Shown piece after piece: positions 46,315 through 54,595 of a stretch of DNA of 64,000 nucleotides; position 1 is the first letter of the stretch, and each line of letters begins with the position of its first letter. Origin of the DNA: Phaeacidiphilus oryzae TH49 (GTDB lineage Bacteria > Actinomycetota > Actinomycetes > Streptomycetales > Streptomycetaceae); assembly GCF_000744815.1 (NCBI RefSeq), contig NZ_JQMQ01000005.1:6281801-6345800 (forward strand), written 5' to 3'. Both the position numbers and the translations under genes were made by a program. A model generated the notes under the pieces. That model was given only the letters and a program-made list of their open reading frames with translations. It searched no databases and was not told where the DNA came from.

Positions 46315-47270
46315 CGCTGCTTCCCCTCCTGCTTCGCCGCCTGCTTGCGGGCGTACGCCGCCGCGGCCTCGCGCACCCAGGCGCCGTCCTCGTGGGCGGC
46401 CCGCCGGCGCTCGACGCGCTCGGCGTTGCAGGGGCCGTCGCCGGAGATCACCCGCTTGAGCTCGGACCAGTCGGGGGTGCCGAAGTCGTACCGGCCGTGC
46501 TCGCCCTTGTTGGGGTTCCAGCGCAGCTCGGGGTCGGGCAGGGTGACGCCCAGGTACTCGGCCTGGGGGACGGTCATGTCGACGAAGCGCTGGCGCAGCT
46601 CGTCGTTGGAGTGCCGCTTGATCTTCCAGGCCATCGAGCGCTCGGAGTTGGGCGAGTCGCCGTCCGGGGGGCCGAACATCATCAGCGAGGGCCACCACCA
46701 GCGGTTCACCGCGTCCTGCACCATCGCCCGCTGCTCGTCGGTGCCGCGCATCATGGTCAGCAGCAGTTCGTAGCCCTGGCGCTGGTGGAAGGACTCCTCC
46801 TTGCAGATCCGGACCATCGCCCGCGCGTAGGGCCCGTAGGAGCTGCGGCAGAGCGGCACCTGGTTGCAGATCGCGGCACCGTCCACGAACCAGCCGATGA
46901 CGCCGACGTCGGCGTAGCCCGGCGTCGGGTAGTTGAAGATCGACGAGTACTTCTGCCGGCCGCTGATCAGCCGCTCGGTGAGGTCGGCCCGGTCGGCGCC
47001 GAGGGTCTCGGCCGCGGAGTAGAGGTAGAGGCCGTGGCCGGCCTCGTCCTGCACCTTGGCGAAGAGGATCGCCTTCCGGCGGAGGCTGGGCGCGCGGGTG
47101 ATCCAGGCGCCCTCCGGCTGCATGCCGATGATCTCGGAGTGGGCGTGCTGGGCGATCTGCCGGATCAGCGTCGCGCGGTAGCCGTCCGGCATCCGGTCCC
47201 GGGGCTCGATCCGCTGGTCGCGCGCGATCGTCGCCTCGAAGTCGGCGTACTCCTCGGTCGCGTCGGTCAT
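46311..47270 (-). CDS. paaA: Phenylacetyl-CoA 1,2-epoxidase catalytic subunit PaaA
   Basis: The 319-residue di-iron monooxygenase subunit epoxidises the aromatic ring of phenylacetyl-CoA. Di-iron ligands are visible in the first helix pair ([35 protein letters not shown]) and the second ([20 protein letters not shown]). The C-terminal basic helix [11 protein letters not shown] is normal. It is the first gene of paaABCDE. The ATG follows GGGGAGCGAG, and a promoter with a PaaR-like operator lies 42-70 bp upstream. Genes for the later steps (paaG, Z, J, F, H) and paaK are not in the window. Confidence 0.96.
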   Translation of the reverse strand: MTDATEEYADFEATIARDQRIEPRDRMPDGYRATLIRQIAQHAHSEIIGMQPEGAWITRAPSLRRKAILFAKVQDEAGHGLYLYSAAETLGADRADLTERLISGRQKYSSIFNYPTPGYADVGVIGWFVDGAAICNQVPLCRSSYGPYARAMVRICKEESFHQRQGYELLLTMMRGTDEQRAMVQDAVNRWWWPSLMMFGPPDGDSPNSERSMAWKIKRHSNDELRQRFVDMTVPQAEYLGVTLPDPELRWNPNKGEHGRYDFGTPDWSELKRVISGDGPCNAERVERRRAAHEDGAWVREAAAAYARKQAAKQEGKQR

Positions 47271-47311
47271 CTCGCTCCCCTCGGGGCGGTGGCGTATTCG
47301 CCGTCGGCAGC

Positions 47312-47340
47312 ACCGTACCGAATGTTCGGTCGGTAGACAA
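47312..47340 (-). promoter_or_regulatory. paa operon promoter with PaaR-like operator
   Basis: Read on the minus strand, TTGTCT (47340-47335) and TACGGT (47317-47312) are exactly 17 bp apart. The perfect-arm palindrome ACCGAA-TG-TTCGGT (47317-47330) fills the spacer and touches the -10. It fits the ACCG-N6-CGGT core I recall for PaaR, the TetR repressor of actinobacterial paa genes. No paaR gene is in the window. Confidence 0.72.
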
Positions 47341-47349
47341 GAACCAATT

Positions 47350-47377
47350 AGACAGGCTGGCCTGTTTAGTTTAGGCT
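47350..47377 (+). promoter_or_regulatory. TetR-type operator and promoter of the MFS gene
   Basis: ACAGGC-TG-GCCTGT (47352-47365), extendable to AGACAGGC/GCCTGTTT with one mismatch, lies between TTAGAC (47348-47353) and TAGGCT (47372-47377), which are 18 bp apart. A repressor here would control the MFS exporter gene at 47416. No TetR gene adjoins it. Confidence 0.6.
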
Positions 47378-47415
47378 GTATGTATTGGGCGTGGAACGAG
47401 AGGGAGTGAGGCGGC

Positions 47416-48927
47416 ATGGCGGAGTCGGCCGAGACCGCGGGTGCGGCCGTCCAGCGATCCGGGAAGCGGTCCGCAGAGGGCTTCGACCGCCGACTGCTGC
47501 CGGCGATGATGATCGGTTCGATGCTGAACCCGATCAACTCGTCGATCATCGCGGTCGCGCTGGTTCCGATCGGGGTCGCGTTCGGGGCGCCGCCTTCCGA
47601 GACGGCCTGGCTGGTGTCCGCGCTGTACCTGGCCACCGCGCTGGGGCAGCCCGTGGTCGGCCGGCTGATCGACCTCTTCGGGCCCCGCCGGCTCTTCCTC
47701 CTCAGCACGGCCCTGGTCGGGCTGGCCGGGGTGGTCGGGACGCTGGCGCCGGACCTGGGGGTGCTGATCGCCGCCCGGGTGCTGCTCGGCTTCGGCACCT
47801 GCGCCGGCTATCCGGCCGCGATGTCGCTCATCCGGGCCGAGGCCCGGCGGACCGGGGAGGACAGCCCGGCCGGGGTGCTCACCGTCCTCGCCGTCACCAA
47901 CCAGACCATCGCGGTGATCGGCCCGTCCCTGGGCGGGCTGCTGATCGGGCTCGGCGGCTGGCGCACCACCTTCGCGCTGAACATCCCGCTCGCCCTGGCC
48001 GCGCTGGTGCTCGGCTGGTTGCGGCTGCCGCGCACGGCGGCGCCGGCGTCCGTGCCGGACGCGGAGGCGGAGGCCGGCTCCGAGTCCGGGTCGGGGTCCG
48101 GGGCGACGGCGGAAGCCGGGCGCCGGCGGGCCGGACTCGCCCGGCAGCTGGACCTGCCGGGGATGGCGGTCTTCGCGGTGATGCTGGTGTCGCTGCTGCT
48201 CTTCCTGATGGACCTGACCCACCTCGGCCCGGTCTCCTACGCCCTCCTCGCCGTCGCCGTGCTGGCCGGGGCGGCCTTCGCGCGCCGCGAGCGCCGGGTC
48301 GAGTCGCCCTTCATCGACCTGCGGGTGCTGGCCGGCAACGCTCCGCTGCTGCGCACCTACGGCCGGACGCTGGCCGCCTACGTCGTCGCCTACTCGGTCC
48401 TCTACGGGTTCACGCAGTGGATGGAGGAGGGGCGGGGGCTCACGCCGTCCGAGACCGCGCTGATGCAGCTGCCGATGTTCGTGGTCGCCATCGGGGTCTC
48501 CACCCTGACCGGGCGCCGCAAGGGGGTCCGGGGGAAGCTGATCGTCGGGGCGCTCGGGCAGATCGTCGCCTGCGCGATGATGCTGCTGCTCGGCGGCGGC
48601 AGCGCGCTGTGGCTGGTGATCGCGGTGGGCCTGGTCTTCGGCGTCCCGCAGGGGCTGAACAGCCTGGCCCTGCAGAACTCGGTCTACTACCAGTCCGACC
48701 CGGAGAACACCGCCGCCTCGGCCGGGCTGATGCGGACCTTCGCCTACCTCGGCTCGATGGTCGCCTCCGCGGCCACCGCCTGGTCCTACGGCGCGCACGT
48801 CACCGACGCGGGCCTCCACCACCTCGCCTCGTTCATGCTCGCCGCCGGCCTCCTCTACCTCCTGGTCACGGTCCTGGACCGGGGCCTGGCCAGGCTCGGC
48901 GGGGAGGCGGAGAGCGCCGGGGAGTGA
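47416..48927 (+). CDS. MFS exporter, DHA2 family
   Basis: The 503-residue transporter has 14 predicted helices. Family segments are [53 protein letters not shown] and the antiporter motif [21 protein letters not shown] Glu/Ser/Gly-rich loop (about residues 210-240) separates the halves. It probably expels a drug or a toxic catabolite. It is divergent from paaABCDE and has its own operator-bearing promoter. The ATG follows GGGAGTGAGGCGGC. Confidence 0.92.
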   Translation: MAESAETAGAAVQRSGKRSAEGFDRRLLPAMMIGSMLNPINSSIIAVALVPIGVAFGAPPSETAWLVSALYLATALGQPVVGRLIDLFGPRRLFLLSTALVGLAGVVGTLAPDLGVLIAARVLLGFGTCAGYPAAMSLIRAEARRTGEDSPAGVLTVLAVTNQTIAVIGPSLGGLLIGLGGWRTTFALNIPLALAALVLGWLRLPRTAAPASVPDAEAEAGSESGSGSGATAEAGRRRAGLARQLDLPGMAVFAVMLVSLLLFLMDLTHLGPVSYALLAVAVLAGAAFARRERRVESPFIDLRVLAGNAPLLRTYGRTLAAYVVAYSVLYGFTQWMEEGRGLTPSETALMQLPMFVVAIGVSTLTGRRKGVRGKLIVGALGQIVACAMMLLLGGGSALWLVIAVGLVFGVPQGLNSLALQNSVYYQSDPENTAASAGLMRTFAYLGSMVASAATAWSYGAHVTDAGLHHLASFMLAAGLLYLLVTVLDRGLARLGGEAESAGE

Positions 48928-49028
48928 CCGCCGGGAGCGGCCGCGGCCGCCCTGTCTGCCCGGTCCGCCCCGGGTGCCCCGTCCGCCCCGTCCGGCCCGT
49001 CCGCCCCGGGTGCCCCGTCCGCCCCCGG
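48928..49028. repeat. CCGTCCGCCCCG-type repeat between convergent genes
   Basis: Variants of GTCCGCCCCG and GGGTGCCCC alternate about seven times between the MFS stop and the methyltransferase stop. No gene is present. It resembles the other short GC-repeat spacers in this window. Confidence 0.55.
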
Positions 49029-49856
49029 TCAGCGTGGCCGTACGGCGATGCCGAAGAGGCCCTCGCCGTCCTCCGAGGCGGCCACCAGCGCCGTGAACTC
49101 CGGGTGGGCGGCGGTGAAGCGGGGGAAGGCCCGGTGGGTGCTGATGTCGTCGATCACCATCAGGCCGCCGGGGCGGAGGGCGGCGGCCACCCGGGTCATC
49201 TCGAAGCGGGTGTTGCGTTCGGTGTGGAGGCTGTCGTGGAGGAAGAGGTCCACCGCGCCCAGCCCCCGCAGCAGCGGCGGTAGCCGGCGGCGGCTGGAGC
49301 CCGGCAGGTACTTCCAGCGGCCGCCGATCCGCTGCTCCGGCGGGACGGCCACCGCGGTCAGCCGGTGGAGCTCCGGGTGGAAGAGGTGCGGCTGGTCGAC
49401 GCTGTAGAGGGTGGCGGAGGAGTCCGCGTTGGCGTCCAGGGCGTCCAGGATGACGCGGGTGGAGACGCCGTGCGCCACACCGGTCTCCAGGACCGTGCTC
49501 GGCCGCAGATGGCGGACCGCGCACCAGGCCGCCCGGGTGAGTGCCCGGTCGCCGTCGCTGTAGGCGCCGTAGGTGTGCCGGCCGAGCCGGGCCCCGGCCG
49601 ACTCCACCCGGCGCCGGGCCGCCTCCCAACTGCGGTTGCAGGCAAGCGACTCCGGGCAGGGCCAGGGCGCTCCCAGCAGCGCGTGGAACCGGCTCTCCCA
49701 GTCCGGGTCCGGGCGGTACGGCGGCGGCTGCTCGCGCACGGCGATCAGCTTCTCCACGGCGTATGCGCCGACCGAGCGCGGCTCGGTGCCCAGCGCCCGC
49801 GCGAGCCGGCGGGTCCCCTCGGCCCAGCCGATCCGCTGCCGCGCGTCGTCTCCCAC
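49029..49856 (-). CDS. Class I SAM methyltransferase (cephalosporin-hydroxylase/macrocin-type fold)
   Basis: The 275-residue protein has STVLETGVAHGVSTRVILDA (motif I, about 112-131), LYSVDQPHL, GAVDLFLHDSLHTERNTRFE and LRPGGLMVIDDISTHRAFPR. This is the pattern of class I methyltransferases of the type that modify sugars or secondary metabolites, with Asp and His possible metal ligands. I chose the GTG at 49856; upstream sequence in frame is Arg/Gly/Pro-rich and unlike a protein domain. The substrate is unknown. Confidence 0.8.
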   Translation of the reverse strand: MGDDARQRIGWAEGTRRLARALGTEPRSVGAYAVEKLIAVREQPPPYRPDPDWESRFHALLGAPWPCPESLACNRSWEAARRRVESAGARLGRHTYGAYSDGDRALTRAAWCAVRHLRPSTVLETGVAHGVSTRVILDALDANADSSATLYSVDQPHLFHPELHRLTAVAVPPEQRIGGRWKYLPGSSRRRLPPLLRGLGAVDLFLHDSLHTERNTRFEMTRVAAALRPGGLMVIDDISTHRAFPRFTAAHPEFTALVAASEDGEGLFGIAVRPR

Positions 49857-50131
49857 CCGGCCGACGCTACCGCCGCGCCCGGCCCCCGCCGAGCCGCGCA
49901 CCGGCCATCGGCGGCCGGGCCGTCCTCCGGGTACCCGGGGGTACGGATTCCGGCCCGCGCCCGCTGCCCGGCGCCCCGGCCTGCGAAGGCCCCGGAGCGG
50001 GGGCCCGGGGTCCGCTTCCGCCCTGCGCGCGGGCACTCCGCCGTGGCGCAGCGGCCGATCGGCGTTCACCGGACGGCCGCCGGCCGGCTGGCCGGAAACC
50101 TTCGGGGGCCGGCGTCGGGGAGAATCGGCGG

Positions 50132-50911
50132 ATGACTGGGCAACGAGAAGCGCGAGCGGATTCCTTCGGCCGGGTCGCCGGGCGGTACGCGGCCGCCCGG
50201 CCGGGTTACCCCGGCGAGCTGTTCGACGTGCTGGCGGAGTCGGCGGGACGCCGGCTCGCCGGCGCCAGGGTGGCGGACATCGGGGCCGGGACGGGGATCG
50301 CCTCGGCCGCCCTGCGGGCGCGCGGAGCCGAGGTGGTGGGGGTGGAGCCGGCCGAGGGGATGGCCGCGGAGTTCCGCCGGGCGCTGCCGGACCTGCCGCT
50401 GGTGCGCGGCGACGGCAACGCGCTGCCGTTCGCGGACGGGATCTTCGACCTGGTGGCCTACGCCCAGTCCTGGCACTGGACCGAGCAGCGCCGTTCGCTG
50501 CCGGAGGCCTGGCGGGTGCTGCGGCCCGGCGGCGCGCTGGCGCTCTGGTGGAACACCAGCGACCTGGGCCGGGACTGGATCGCGGAGCAGCACCAGCGGA
50601 TGGCGCGGTACTGCGGGGTGGAGGCGGCGCCGGGGGCGCGGAACCTCGGCGACGCGCGGGCGGTGGAGGTCGCCGGCCTGGCCGGCTATGGGGCCGTGCG
50701 GCGGCTGATCCCGTGGAGCCGGCGGGTGCCGGCCGAACTCCATCTGGCGAACCTGGGCAGCCACTCGGCGCTGCTGGTGCTGGGGGAGGAGCGGGCCGGG
50801 GCGTTCCTGGCGGAGGAGCGGAGGCGGCTGGCCGCGCTCTTCCCGGACGGGGTGGTCGAGGAGGCGTACGTGGTGGACCTGCTGGTGGCCCGGCGCCCGG
50901 CTGATCAGTAG
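50132..50911 (+). CDS. Class I SAM-dependent methyltransferase
   Basis: The 259-residue protein has VADIGAGTGIASAALRARGA (motif I, about 46-65), EVVGVEPAEGMAAEF, YAQSWHWTEQRRSLPEAWRV and LRPGGALALWWNTSDLGRDW. The same organisation, including SWHW and the LWWN block, is seen in the protein at 10951-11790, so the two are paralogues of one subfamily. The ATG at 50132 gives the normal N-terminus DSFGRVAGRYAAARPGYPG. It is divergent from the preceding gene across about 275 bp with no other gene. The substrate is unknown. Confidence 0.87.
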   Translation: MTGQREARADSFGRVAGRYAAARPGYPGELFDVLAESAGRRLAGARVADIGAGTGIASAALRARGAEVVGVEPAEGMAAEFRRALPDLPLVRGDGNALPFADGIFDLVAYAQSWHWTEQRRSLPEAWRVLRPGGALALWWNTSDLGRDWIAEQHQRMARYCGVEAAPGARNLGDARAVEVAGLAGYGAVRRLIPWSRRVPAELHLANLGSHSALLVLGEERAGAFLAEERRRLAALFPDGVVEEAYVVDLLVARRPADQ

Positions 50912-51008
50912 CGGTCAGGGGCGGCGGGGGCCGGGGCCGAGGGCGCGGCCCCGGACGCGGCCCGGCCGGGCGGCCCGCCGCTGACGCCCGCTCAGCCGGG
51001 TGGGCGCG

Positions 51009-51467
51009 TCAGATCAGGCCCCGCCGGGCCGCCCATACCGCGGCCTGGAGAGGGGTGCGCACGCCGAGCCGGTCGCAGAGCGCCCGGATCCGGCGGCGGA
51101 CCGTACGGGAGGAGGTGAGCAGCCGGCGGGCGATCGCCTCCTCCGGGAGGCCGCGGCAGAGGAGGACCAGGAGGAGGTGCTCCTGTTCGGTGAGCCCCTC
51201 CGCCGGGGGCTGTCCGGCGGCGTCCGGTTCGGCGGGGAGCGCGGTCGCGCGGCCGGGGCCGAGGCCGGGGAGTGGGCGGGGTTCGCGGCGGGGGAGGGGT
51301 GGGCCTGTGCGGCGAGCGCGGGGGCGGGCGCGGGCGCGGCGGCGGTCGCGGGCATGGGGCCTCCGGTCGGGGTGCGGTCGATCGGGCGGGGGAGCGGTGG
51401 AGCGGGGCGACCGGACAATTCGGGCATATATTGCGAAACGCATGATAGTAAAACGTTTCATACGCAA
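51009..51467 (-). CDS. Orphan LuxR-type HTH protein, start and N-terminus uncertain
   Basis: The last 65 residues are a clear LuxR/GerE HTH (GLTEQEHLLLVLLCRGLPEE, AIARRLLTSSRTVRRRIRAL, CDRLGVRTPLQAAVWAARRG). No receiver domain precedes it. The N-terminal half is Arg/Pro-rich in this frame. A neighbouring frame from ATG 51427 (MPELSGRPAPPLPRPIDRTP) has equally strong GC third positions up to about 51260, so a small indel may have split the true gene. Upstream lies an AT-rich island (51415-51480), unusual here. Possible starts in the listed frame are ATG 51467, 51461 and 51443. Confidence 0.6.
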   Translation of the reverse strand: MRMKRFTIMRFAIYARIVRSPRSTAPPPDRPHPDRRPHARDRRRARARPRARRTGPPLPRREPRPLPGLGPGRATALPAEPDAAGQPPAEGLTEQEHLLLVLLCRGLPEEAIARRLLTSSRTVRRRIRALCDRLGVRTPLQAAVWAARRGLI

Positions 51468-51480
51468 CGCGACGGTGTCG
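51415..51480. promoter_or_regulatory. AT-rich island upstream of the LuxR-type gene
   Basis: In DNA that is otherwise over 70 percent GC, this stretch holds CATATATTGCGAAACG and an inverted pair CGAAACG (51434-51440) / CGTTTC (51454-51459). On the minus strand a TACTAT -10-like hexamer lies at 51450-51445. It probably contains the promoter and an operator of the LuxR-type gene. Confidence 0.45.
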
Positions 51481-51710
51481 CCCGCTCCGCCAAGTCGTAT
51501 GCAAGATACGGTGATTGAACCTGTGGGGGAAGACCTCTGTAGACAGCGCTTACCTGTGAACGTCTGAGTGTCGGTGATCGATCCTGCGCGATGACGTTCG
51601 AACTGGCGGACCGGAGGCGGTCATCGCCCGCCTGCCGCCGCAGGCGGTTCCCGCCGAACCGGCCGGTGTCCGGTTCCGGACGCGGGCGCGGGCTTGACGA
51701 ACCGTCAGGA

Positions 51711-52409
51711 TCAGACCGAGCGGAGGGCGATCTCGACGTCCCGCTGGACGCCGCCCACCGGGAGGAAGTCCCGGCTGCTGCGCAGGTGGTCGAGGAGCGC
51801 CGGCGCGCGCGAGGCGTTGTCGGCCACGATCAGCGCGTCCGGCGCCAGGGCCGGTTCCACCAGCTTCAGCACGTCCAGGTAGCGGTCCTTGGCGCCGTCC
51901 AGGAAGAGGAGGTCGACGGGGGCCGGGAGGGTGTCCGGAGCGAGGGTCTCCAGCGCGTCGCCCACCCGGACCTCCACCAGGTCGCCGAGCCCCGCCTCGG
52001 CCAGCGAGGCGCGCGCCGCCTCCGCCTTGGACGGCTCGTACTCGCTGCCGATCAGACGGGGGAGCCCGGGCTCCCGGCCGTCGGCGGCCGCCGCCGGCTT
52101 GGGATTGTCGCGGAGGGCGGCCGCCATGCTGATCGCGGAGACGCCGAAGGAGGTGCCGAACTCGACGACGGCACGCGCCCTCCGGGCCCGGACCAGGGTG
52201 TACAGCAGCCGGCCGGTCTCCGGGGATACCGCCAGGTACAGCGTCCGCGCCGCCGCGTAGTAGGCGCGGGAGTCGTGCTCCATCGCCGCCCGCTCGGAGG
52301 CGGAGAGCTCGGACATCCGCCGGTTGAAGTCCTCCCCGCTGCGCCGGGCGTCCTCGTAGAGCCGGCGCAGCAGCCCGGCCACCGGTTCGCTCGTCAGTGT
52401 CGTCGTCAT
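51711..52409 (-). CDS. O-methyltransferase, family 3 (catechol-O-methyltransferase-like)
   Basis: The 232-residue SAM enzyme has AVVEFGTSFGVSAISMAAAL (motif I, about 76-95), LIGSEYEPSKAEAARASLAE, and PVDLLFLDGAKDRYLDVLKL, with the metal-binding Asp typical of cation-dependent O-methyltransferases of small phenols. DALIVADNASRAPALLDHL follows. I chose the ATG at 52409. It is divergent from the VOC gene. No promoter elements were obvious in the 245-bp gap, which is otherwise gene-free. Confidence 0.88.
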   Translation of the reverse strand: MTTTLTSEPVAGLLRRLYEDARRSGEDFNRRMSELSASERAAMEHDSRAYYAAARTLYLAVSPETGRLLYTLVRARRARAVVEFGTSFGVSAISMAAALRDNPKPAAAADGREPGLPRLIGSEYEPSKAEAARASLAEAGLGDLVEVRVGDALETLAPDTLPAPVDLLFLDGAKDRYLDVLKLVEPALAPDALIVADNASRAPALLDHLRSSRDFLPVGGVQRDVEIALRSV

Positions 52410-52654
52410 GCCCTCCAGACTGACATTCAGCCATGAGAGGAAGCTCAACCTCCCACCGACGAACCGCCTTTGCCCCGGCGGCCCGACAGCCCGGCGGCCC
52501 GGCGGTGTTCCGGAGCCGTGGCGCTATCCTCATCGCCCAGCGGTACGCCGACTCGCTGACCGTGGCCGGGATCGCGACCGGCGAGGGCGGCGGCAGGGGC
52601 GGCGGCCCCGAGGAGACCCCCGGCCGGGCCCGGCCGTCGAGGATCGGAGCGCGG

Positions 52655-53089
52655 ATGGCCACCCCCCGGGCAGGCACCCTCCACCACGTCGAACTCTGGG
52701 TCCCCGACCTCGGCCGGGCCGTCCGAAGTCTCGGATGGCTGCTCACCGCCATGGGCTACCAGCCCTACCAGGACTGGCCCGAGGGCCGCAGCTGGCGCCT
52801 CGGCGGCACCTACCTGGTCGTCGAGCAGTCCCCTGCGCTCACCTCGGACGTCCACGACCGCCGCCGTCCGGGACTGAACCATCTCGCCTTTCACGTCCAC
52901 GGACGGGCGGCGGTCGATGCCCTCGCCGATGAGGCCCCGCGGCACGGTTGGCGCCTCCTCTTCCCCGATCGCCATCCCCACGCTGGCGGTGAGCGGCACT
53001 ATGCCGCCTATCTGGAGGACGCGGACGGGTTCGAGGTCGAGTTGGTCGCCTCCGATCCGGGAGTGGTCAGCGGTGCGGGTCCGGGGTGA
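52655..53089 (+). CDS. VOC-superfamily (glyoxalase-like) protein, single domain
   Basis: The 144-residue protein is a single beta-alpha-beta-beta-beta glyoxalase unit pair with metal-ligand candidates in TLHHVELWVPD (His10 or 11), GLNHLAFHVHG and FEVELVASD. It may be a lactoylglutathione lyase-like or resistance protein; the substrate is unknown. The 3' end overlaps that of the convergent SnoaL-like gene by 23 bp. The ATG at 52655 gives the usual start of the fold; longer upstream frames are low-complexity. Confidence 0.82.
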   Translation: MATPRAGTLHHVELWVPDLGRAVRSLGWLLTAMGYQPYQDWPEGRSWRLGGTYLVVEQSPALTSDVHDRRRPGLNHLAFHVHGRAAVDALADEAPRHGWRLLFPDRHPHAGGERHYAAYLEDADGFEVELVASDPGVVSGAGPG

Positions 53090-53483
53090 AGCCCTCCGGG
53101 GGTTGGTCGAGGAAGGCGATGATCGAGACGATGCGGCCGTTGTCGGCGATGCTGAGGACGTCGGTGCCGGTGGCGAAGGAGGTCTCCTCCTTGCCGGTGA
53201 GGAGTTCCCACTTCAGGCGGGCGCAGTGGTGGTGGCGCTGCGGCTGCTCGCGCAGCCGGAGGGTGAAGGCGCCCACGTGGTCGGCGAACTGCCGGCGGAA
53301 GCCGGCCAGCGCCTGCTTGCCGCCGAAGACGCCGACGTGGGAGCTGTACTCGACGCCCTCCGCGAAGACCTCGTCGGCGAGCCGCCGCTGCTCCTCCTCG
53401 CTGCCGGCGTTCCAGAACCGGACGTAGCGGTCGAGGAGGTCGAGCGCCCGGGCGTCGGACTCGGTGGTGGTGGTGTCCGTCAT
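53067..53483 (-). CDS. SnoaL-like (NTF2-fold) protein
   Basis: The 138-residue protein has the cone-shaped NTF2/SnoaL pattern: N-terminal helices (RALDLLDRYVRFWNAGSEEE), VFGGKQALAGFRRQFADHVG, and the terminal beta strands SIADNGRIVSIIAFLDQPPE. Such proteins are isomerases, cyclases or ligand binders. It is divergent from an XRE/MmyB-type regulator and separated by a 17-bp palindrome, so it is probably that regulator's target. Its 3' end overlaps the VOC gene. Confidence 0.83.
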   Translation of the reverse strand: MTDTTTTESDARALDLLDRYVRFWNAGSEEEQRRLADEVFAEGVEYSSHVGVFGGKQALAGFRRQFADHVGAFTLRLREQPQRHHHCARLKWELLTGKEETSFATGTDVLSIADNGRIVSIIAFLDQPPEGFTPDPHR

Positions 53484-53546
53484 GGTCGTCTCCCTGGTCG
53501 GAACGGTTGCTGTCTCGACTCTGCGGGCGTCCCCGGCGGACTGTCG

Positions 53547-53563
53547 ATGACCTCCGAGGTCAT
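53547..53563. promoter_or_regulatory. 17-bp perfect palindrome between SnoaL-like and XRE genes
   Basis: ATGACCTC-C-GAGGTCAT reads identically on both strands apart from the centre base. It lies 64 bp upstream of the SnoaL-like start and 36 bp upstream of the regulator ATG. Its size and place fit an operator shared by the divergent pair. Confidence 0.7.
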
Positions 53564-53598
53564 TGCCGCCGCCCGCGCCGCCGGGCAGCCTTGGCGGC

Positions 53599-54408
53599 AT
53601 GACGACCACCACCACCGAGCCGGTCGGGGCGCAGCTGCGGCGCTGGCGTGAGCGCCGACGGCGCTCCCAGCTCGACGTCTCGCTCGCGGCGGAGCTCTCC
53701 ACCCGGCACCTCAGCTGCATCGAGACCGGGCGGGCGAACCCGAGCCGGGAGATGATCGGGCGGTTGTGCGACGAGCTGGACGTGCCGCTGCGCGAGCGGA
53801 ACACCCTCTACCTGGCGGGGGGTTTCGCCCCCGTCCACCCCGAGCGGGCGCTCGCCGATCTCGGTGCCGCGCGGGCCGCCGTGGACGCCGTGCTGACCGG
53901 CCACGAGCCGAACCCGGCGCTCGCGGTGAACGTCCGCTGGGAACTGCTGGCCGCCAACCGGGCGGCGGGGCTGTTCCTCGGGGACGTCGGCGGAGGCCCG
54001 GCGCCGGAGCCGTTCAACGTGCTGCGGGCGACGCTGCGGCCGGACGGGCTGGCCGGGCGGATCCGCAACCTCCCGCAGTGGCGGGCGCAGGTGCTGCGAC
54101 GGGTGCGCCGCCAGCTGGAGCGCACCTCGGCGCCCGGACTCGCCGAGCTGCTGGCCGAGTTGGAGGGCTACCCGGCCCCCGCCGAGGTGGAGCCGGACTC
54201 CGCCGGCGCGCCGGGGCCGGCCAACGACCTGGTCCTTCCGCTGTGCCTGGGCACCGAGTACGGGGAGCTCCGACTCCTCTACACCACAACGGTGTTCGGC
54301 TCGCCCCGCGATGTCACCCTGGACGAGATCGCCGTCGAGACCTTCTTCCCGGCGGACGCGGCCACGGCGGCGCTGCTGCGGGCGGCGACCGCCCAGCCGG
54401 CCGGCTGA
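53599..54408 (+). CDS. XRE-family regulator with MmyB-like ligand-binding domain
   Basis: The 269-residue protein has an XRE HTH (QLRRWRERRRRSQLDVSLAA, then ELSTRHLSCIETGRANPSRE, about residues 11-50) and the PAS-like MmyB ligand domain (NPALAVNVRWELLAANRAAG, LFLGDVGGG, RNLPQWRAQVLRRVRRQLER, YTTTVFGSPRDVTLDEIAVE, TFFPADAATAALLRA). This family typically controls a divergent oxidoreductase or SnoaL-type gene through a palindromic operator, as seen here. I chose ATG 53599; an upstream ATG would add twelve Pro/Gly residues. Confidence 0.9.
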   Translation: MTTTTTEPVGAQLRRWRERRRRSQLDVSLAAELSTRHLSCIETGRANPSREMIGRLCDELDVPLRERNTLYLAGGFAPVHPERALADLGAARAAVDAVLTGHEPNPALAVNVRWELLAANRAAGLFLGDVGGGPAPEPFNVLRATLRPDGLAGRIRNLPQWRAQVLRRVRRQLERTSAPGLAELLAELEGYPAPAEVEPDSAGAPGPANDLVLPLCLGTEYGELRLLYTTTVFGSPRDVTLDEIAVETFFPADAATAALLRAATAQPAG

Positions 54409-54595
54409 GCCGCCGGGGCCGCTACGGCCGGGCCGTCCCCTCCGGCCGTGCCGTCCCCTCCGGCCGTGCCGTCCCCTCCGGCTCGAACCCGTCGGCACCT
54501 CGACGGTCGGCGACCGCCACGTGGAGGTCCCGGACCACGTGGACGCGACCACCGGGCACCCGCTGGGCGTCTGACCGGCGGGCCGCGCCTGCGTG
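54409..54595 (+). repeat. 18-bp triplicate repeat and a short GC3-rich frame
   Basis: GGCCGTGCCGTCCCCTCC-type units occupy 54426-54443, 54444-54461 and 54462-54479, the first with one difference. They are followed by a frame (about 54484-54574) of 29 codons with G or C at nearly every third position, ending at a stop (DRHVEVPDHVDATTGHPLGV). I do not recognise it. It may be a gene remnant. Confidence 0.55.

Noticed and set aside
52433-52654. N-terminal extension of the VOC protein at 52655
   Set aside because: The upstream in-frame sequence is Arg/Gly/Pro low complexity, and the VOC fold starts directly after the ATG at 52655.
54484-54574. A short coding gene upstream of the riboswitch
   Set aside because: Codon bias is good, but there is no start codon or ribosome-binding site and no recognisable protein, so it is reported only as a possible remnant within the repeat entry.
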